Assembly: GCA_027492415.1 (NCBI GenBank)
Contig: JAPUEV010000292.1
Coordinates: 1-7,275, forward strand
Origin: Ignavibacteria bacterium
GTDB lineage: Bacteria > Bacteroidota > Ignavibacteria > Tepidaquicellales > OLB5
Length of the DNA stretch: 7,275 nucleotides
Reading direction: 5' to 3'
The number at the start of each line of letters is the position of its first letter. The stretch's first letter is position 1. The translations under genes were made by a program, and so were the position numbers. Below the pieces are notes generated by a model. It saw nothing but the letters and a program-made list of their open reading frames with translations, was not told where the DNA came from and ran no database searches. Shown piece by piece: positions 5,878 to 7,275 of this stretch.

Positions 5878-7275
5878 CTAAGCTTCTACTGCTTCCTTTT
5901 CATTTACTTCAGATTTTGCAGTTTTATCAGCCTCAGAATTTTTAACTTTACTGAGATCAATTTCAATTGCATTTGAATTCATGCTTCCGTTATGATACTT
6001 GCCTGTACCCTGTTTTTTATGAATAGCATCAAGTTTTTCCTGCAGCTCATATTGCTTCCTAATCTTATCTTCAAAAGCTTTCATCTTCTCTTCTATGGTT
6101 AGTACTTTCTTTTCCTTTGCTATCATATCTTCCCTGTAGCGTTTCAGGAAGTAATGGATAGTTTCAACACGTATCTTTATAGAACCGGTTGGCTTATTCT
6201 CATCAATATCTTTGAATGAGAAGTAAGGTGTACCGCTATCAGATACGATCTCTTCTATAACAGTGTAAATAGGGGCATCATGACCGCATTTGAATGATGA
6301 AAGCTCCAGTGCCACTAAGTTAGGATGGCGTGCTGTATATTTAGCAGCCCATACTTTCCTCGTTGTATTTTCACTATATGAATTTTTCCAAACATCTCCT
6401 ACATCCATAGCACCTTTAATGATGCCTGCTTTCACTTCATCACCAAAGAGCTTCTCAAGCATATCTTCATCAGTAGGCAAAGCATCCTGGTTGAAAACAG
6501 GGTAGCCAAGCTTCTGGAATTCCTCAAGAATCTCATGATTCAGACCCGGATCGTTGTGATAAGGTCTTGCAAGTACCACAATACCTATCTTATTATCCTT
6601 TTCTAGCTGGTCAAGAGCTTCACGGGCTTTGCGTCTCATATCATTGGTATATTTATCCAATGCTTTATAAGCTTCTTCAGTTGCCTTGTCACTTTCTTCT
6701 CTGCTTAAGCCCAGCTTCGGACCCCATTCATCAAACATCTGCTTAGCACAAAGCTTTGGTTCTGTCATATATAAATATGTATTTATATATTCTATTCCCG
6801 CATCTTTGAACATATCGCTTTCTTTGATAAATGCAGCTTTAGCAGCTTCCGATGTTGCTGTAACTGTAGGACATGCATGATGCTGCTGAGCATAAATAAA
6901 ATCCGATGGTATAGTATCAACCAATGGGAGGAAAATATAATCTATTTTCTTCTTCTTGTGGATCTTATATATCAGGTTATGAATATGAGGAATTCCTATC
7001 TTAGAAGGGAAACACGGGTCAATTGATCCGCGTTTTGCACCTTCTTTATATAATTCCTCGCTTGTGTACTCGGAAAACACAATGTTCCCGGGATTTATAC
7101 CGACAGCTTCAAAGTATCCTGTGAAAAACGGAGTGTGAGCATACATGTTCAGTACCCTTGGAATAGCAATTACAACTTTATTCCTTTTTTTCATAAGCTC
7201 TACACGGTTATCGAAATCAGCTTTTGCCTTCTTATCGAACTTCATCTTGAGCTCTTCAATTTTTGAAAGTACAGA
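5878..7275 (-). CDS. C-terminal part of a 2-hydroxyacyl-CoA dehydratase activase-related protein (DUF2229/HgdB-like), N-terminus outside window
   Basis: The frame ends at TAG (5878-5880) and stays open to the window edge. Ten codons precede the ATG at 7243-7245 without a stop, so that ATG is probably internal. Counting from that Met, VVIAIPRVLNMYAHTPFFTGYF (24-45) opens a DUF2229-like domain, with GSIDPCFPSK at 73-82. HHACPTVTATSEA at 122-134 follows. A second HgdB-like part contains VVLARPYHNDPGLNHEI (223-239), FNQDALPTDE (251-260) and ELSSFKCGHDAP (314-324). Cys78, Cys125 and Cys320 sit in conserved contexts and are candidate [4Fe-4S] ligands; Cys166 is also present. In known relatives of about 1,400 residues this region follows one or two BadF/BcrA-type ATPase domains, so the missing part probably encodes those. 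From about residue 376 the tail is a Lys/Glu-rich coiled-coil-like, low-complexity extension. The substrate is unknown; a role in radical or CoA-ester chemistry is inferred from the family. Confidence 0.82.
   Translation of the reverse strand, partial: SVLSKIEELKMKFDKKAKADFDNRVELMKKRNKVVIAIPRVLNMYAHTPFFTGYFEAVGINPGNIVFSEYTSEELYKEGAKRGSIDPCFPSKIGIPHIHNLIYKIHKKKKIDYIFLPLVDTIPSDFIYAQQHHACPTVTATSEAAKAAFIKESDMFKDAGIEYINTYLYMTEPKLCAKQMFDEWGPKLGLSREESDKATEEAYKALDKYTNDMRRKAREALDQLEKDNKIGIVVLARPYHNDPGLNHEILEEFQKLGYPVFNQDALPTDEDMLEKLFGDEVKAGIIKGAMDVGDVWKNSYSENTTRKVWAAKYTARHPNLVALELSSFKCGHDAPIYTVIEEIVSDSGTPYFSFKDIDENKPTGSIKIRVETIHYFLKRYREDMIAKEKKVLTIEEKMKAFEDKIRKQYELQEKLDAIHKKQGTGKYHNGSMNSNAIEIDLSKVKNSEADKTAKSEVNEKEAVEA

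Noticed and set aside
6290..6880. Short plus-strand frames opposite the activase-like gene
   Set aside because: The minus-strand frame has clear family motifs throughout, and the opposite frames are low-quality shadows.
1489..7275. A lactate or amino-acid fermentation module joining EtfAB with a 2-hydroxyacyl-CoA dehydratase
   Set aside because: ETF and dehydratase genes do cluster in some fermenters, but here the activase-like gene is convergent, separated by a bidirectional terminator and three unrelated genes, and no dehydratase subunits or acyl-CoA dehydrogenase are present.
1..7275. CRISPR array, transposon ends, tRNA genes or a defence cassette
   Set aside because: No spaced direct repeats, transposase-like protein, cloverleaf-like sequence or defence-type domains were seen; nearly all sequence is explained by ordinary metabolic genes.

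Overview
The window is about 7.3 kb of AT-rich, gene-dense bacterial chromosome. Eight protein-coding regions can be supported, and two of them are cut by the window edges. I see no RNA genes, insertion sequences, CRISPR array or phage genes. The best guess for the host is the Bacteroidota/Ignavibacteriota (FCB) group. The etfB-etfA genes are followed by a bifunctional-nuclease gene with a UVR tail, the etfB promoter fits the Bacteroidota consensus (TTG-N20-TAnnTTTG), and several genes have A-rich starts without a clear Shine-Dalgarno sequence. This placement is inference from gene content and has not been tested against a database.

Layout on the plus strand: (1) positions 1-575 hold the 3' end of a gene for a probable exported protein of DUF4412/LolA-like character, closed by a strong intrinsic terminator. 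(2) Positions 576-742 are a non-coding control region with the terminator, two further perfect inverted repeats and a promoter. (3) Positions 743-3107 form an operon of etfB, etfA and a DUF151-UVR nuclease-family gene, ending in a second terminator. (4) Positions 3170-5822 are a tightly packed set of coaX (type III pantothenate kinase), yjbQ and a GT39-like membrane glycosyltransferase, with a 2-nt gap and a 4-nt overlap. A third, bidirectional terminator follows. (5) On the minus strand, 5878 to beyond 7275 encodes the C-terminal part of a protein related to 2-hydroxyacyl-CoA dehydratase activases (DUF2229/HgdB-like). Its reading frame stays open to the window edge, so its true start lies outside.

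Functionally the window is mostly housekeeping metabolism: electron transfer from acyl-CoA-type dehydrogenases (EtfAB), the first step of CoA synthesis (CoaX), an accessory YjbQ protein, a membrane sugar transferase, and an iron-sulfur-type CoA-enzyme homologue. CoA chemistry is a loose common thread, but the last gene is transcribed convergently, so no single pathway is shown.

I found no convincing undescribed system. The items most worth a second look are the repeat-rich etfB leader, where one inverted repeat covers the ribosome-binding site, the coaX start that sits directly behind a terminator, and the truncated large activase-type protein.
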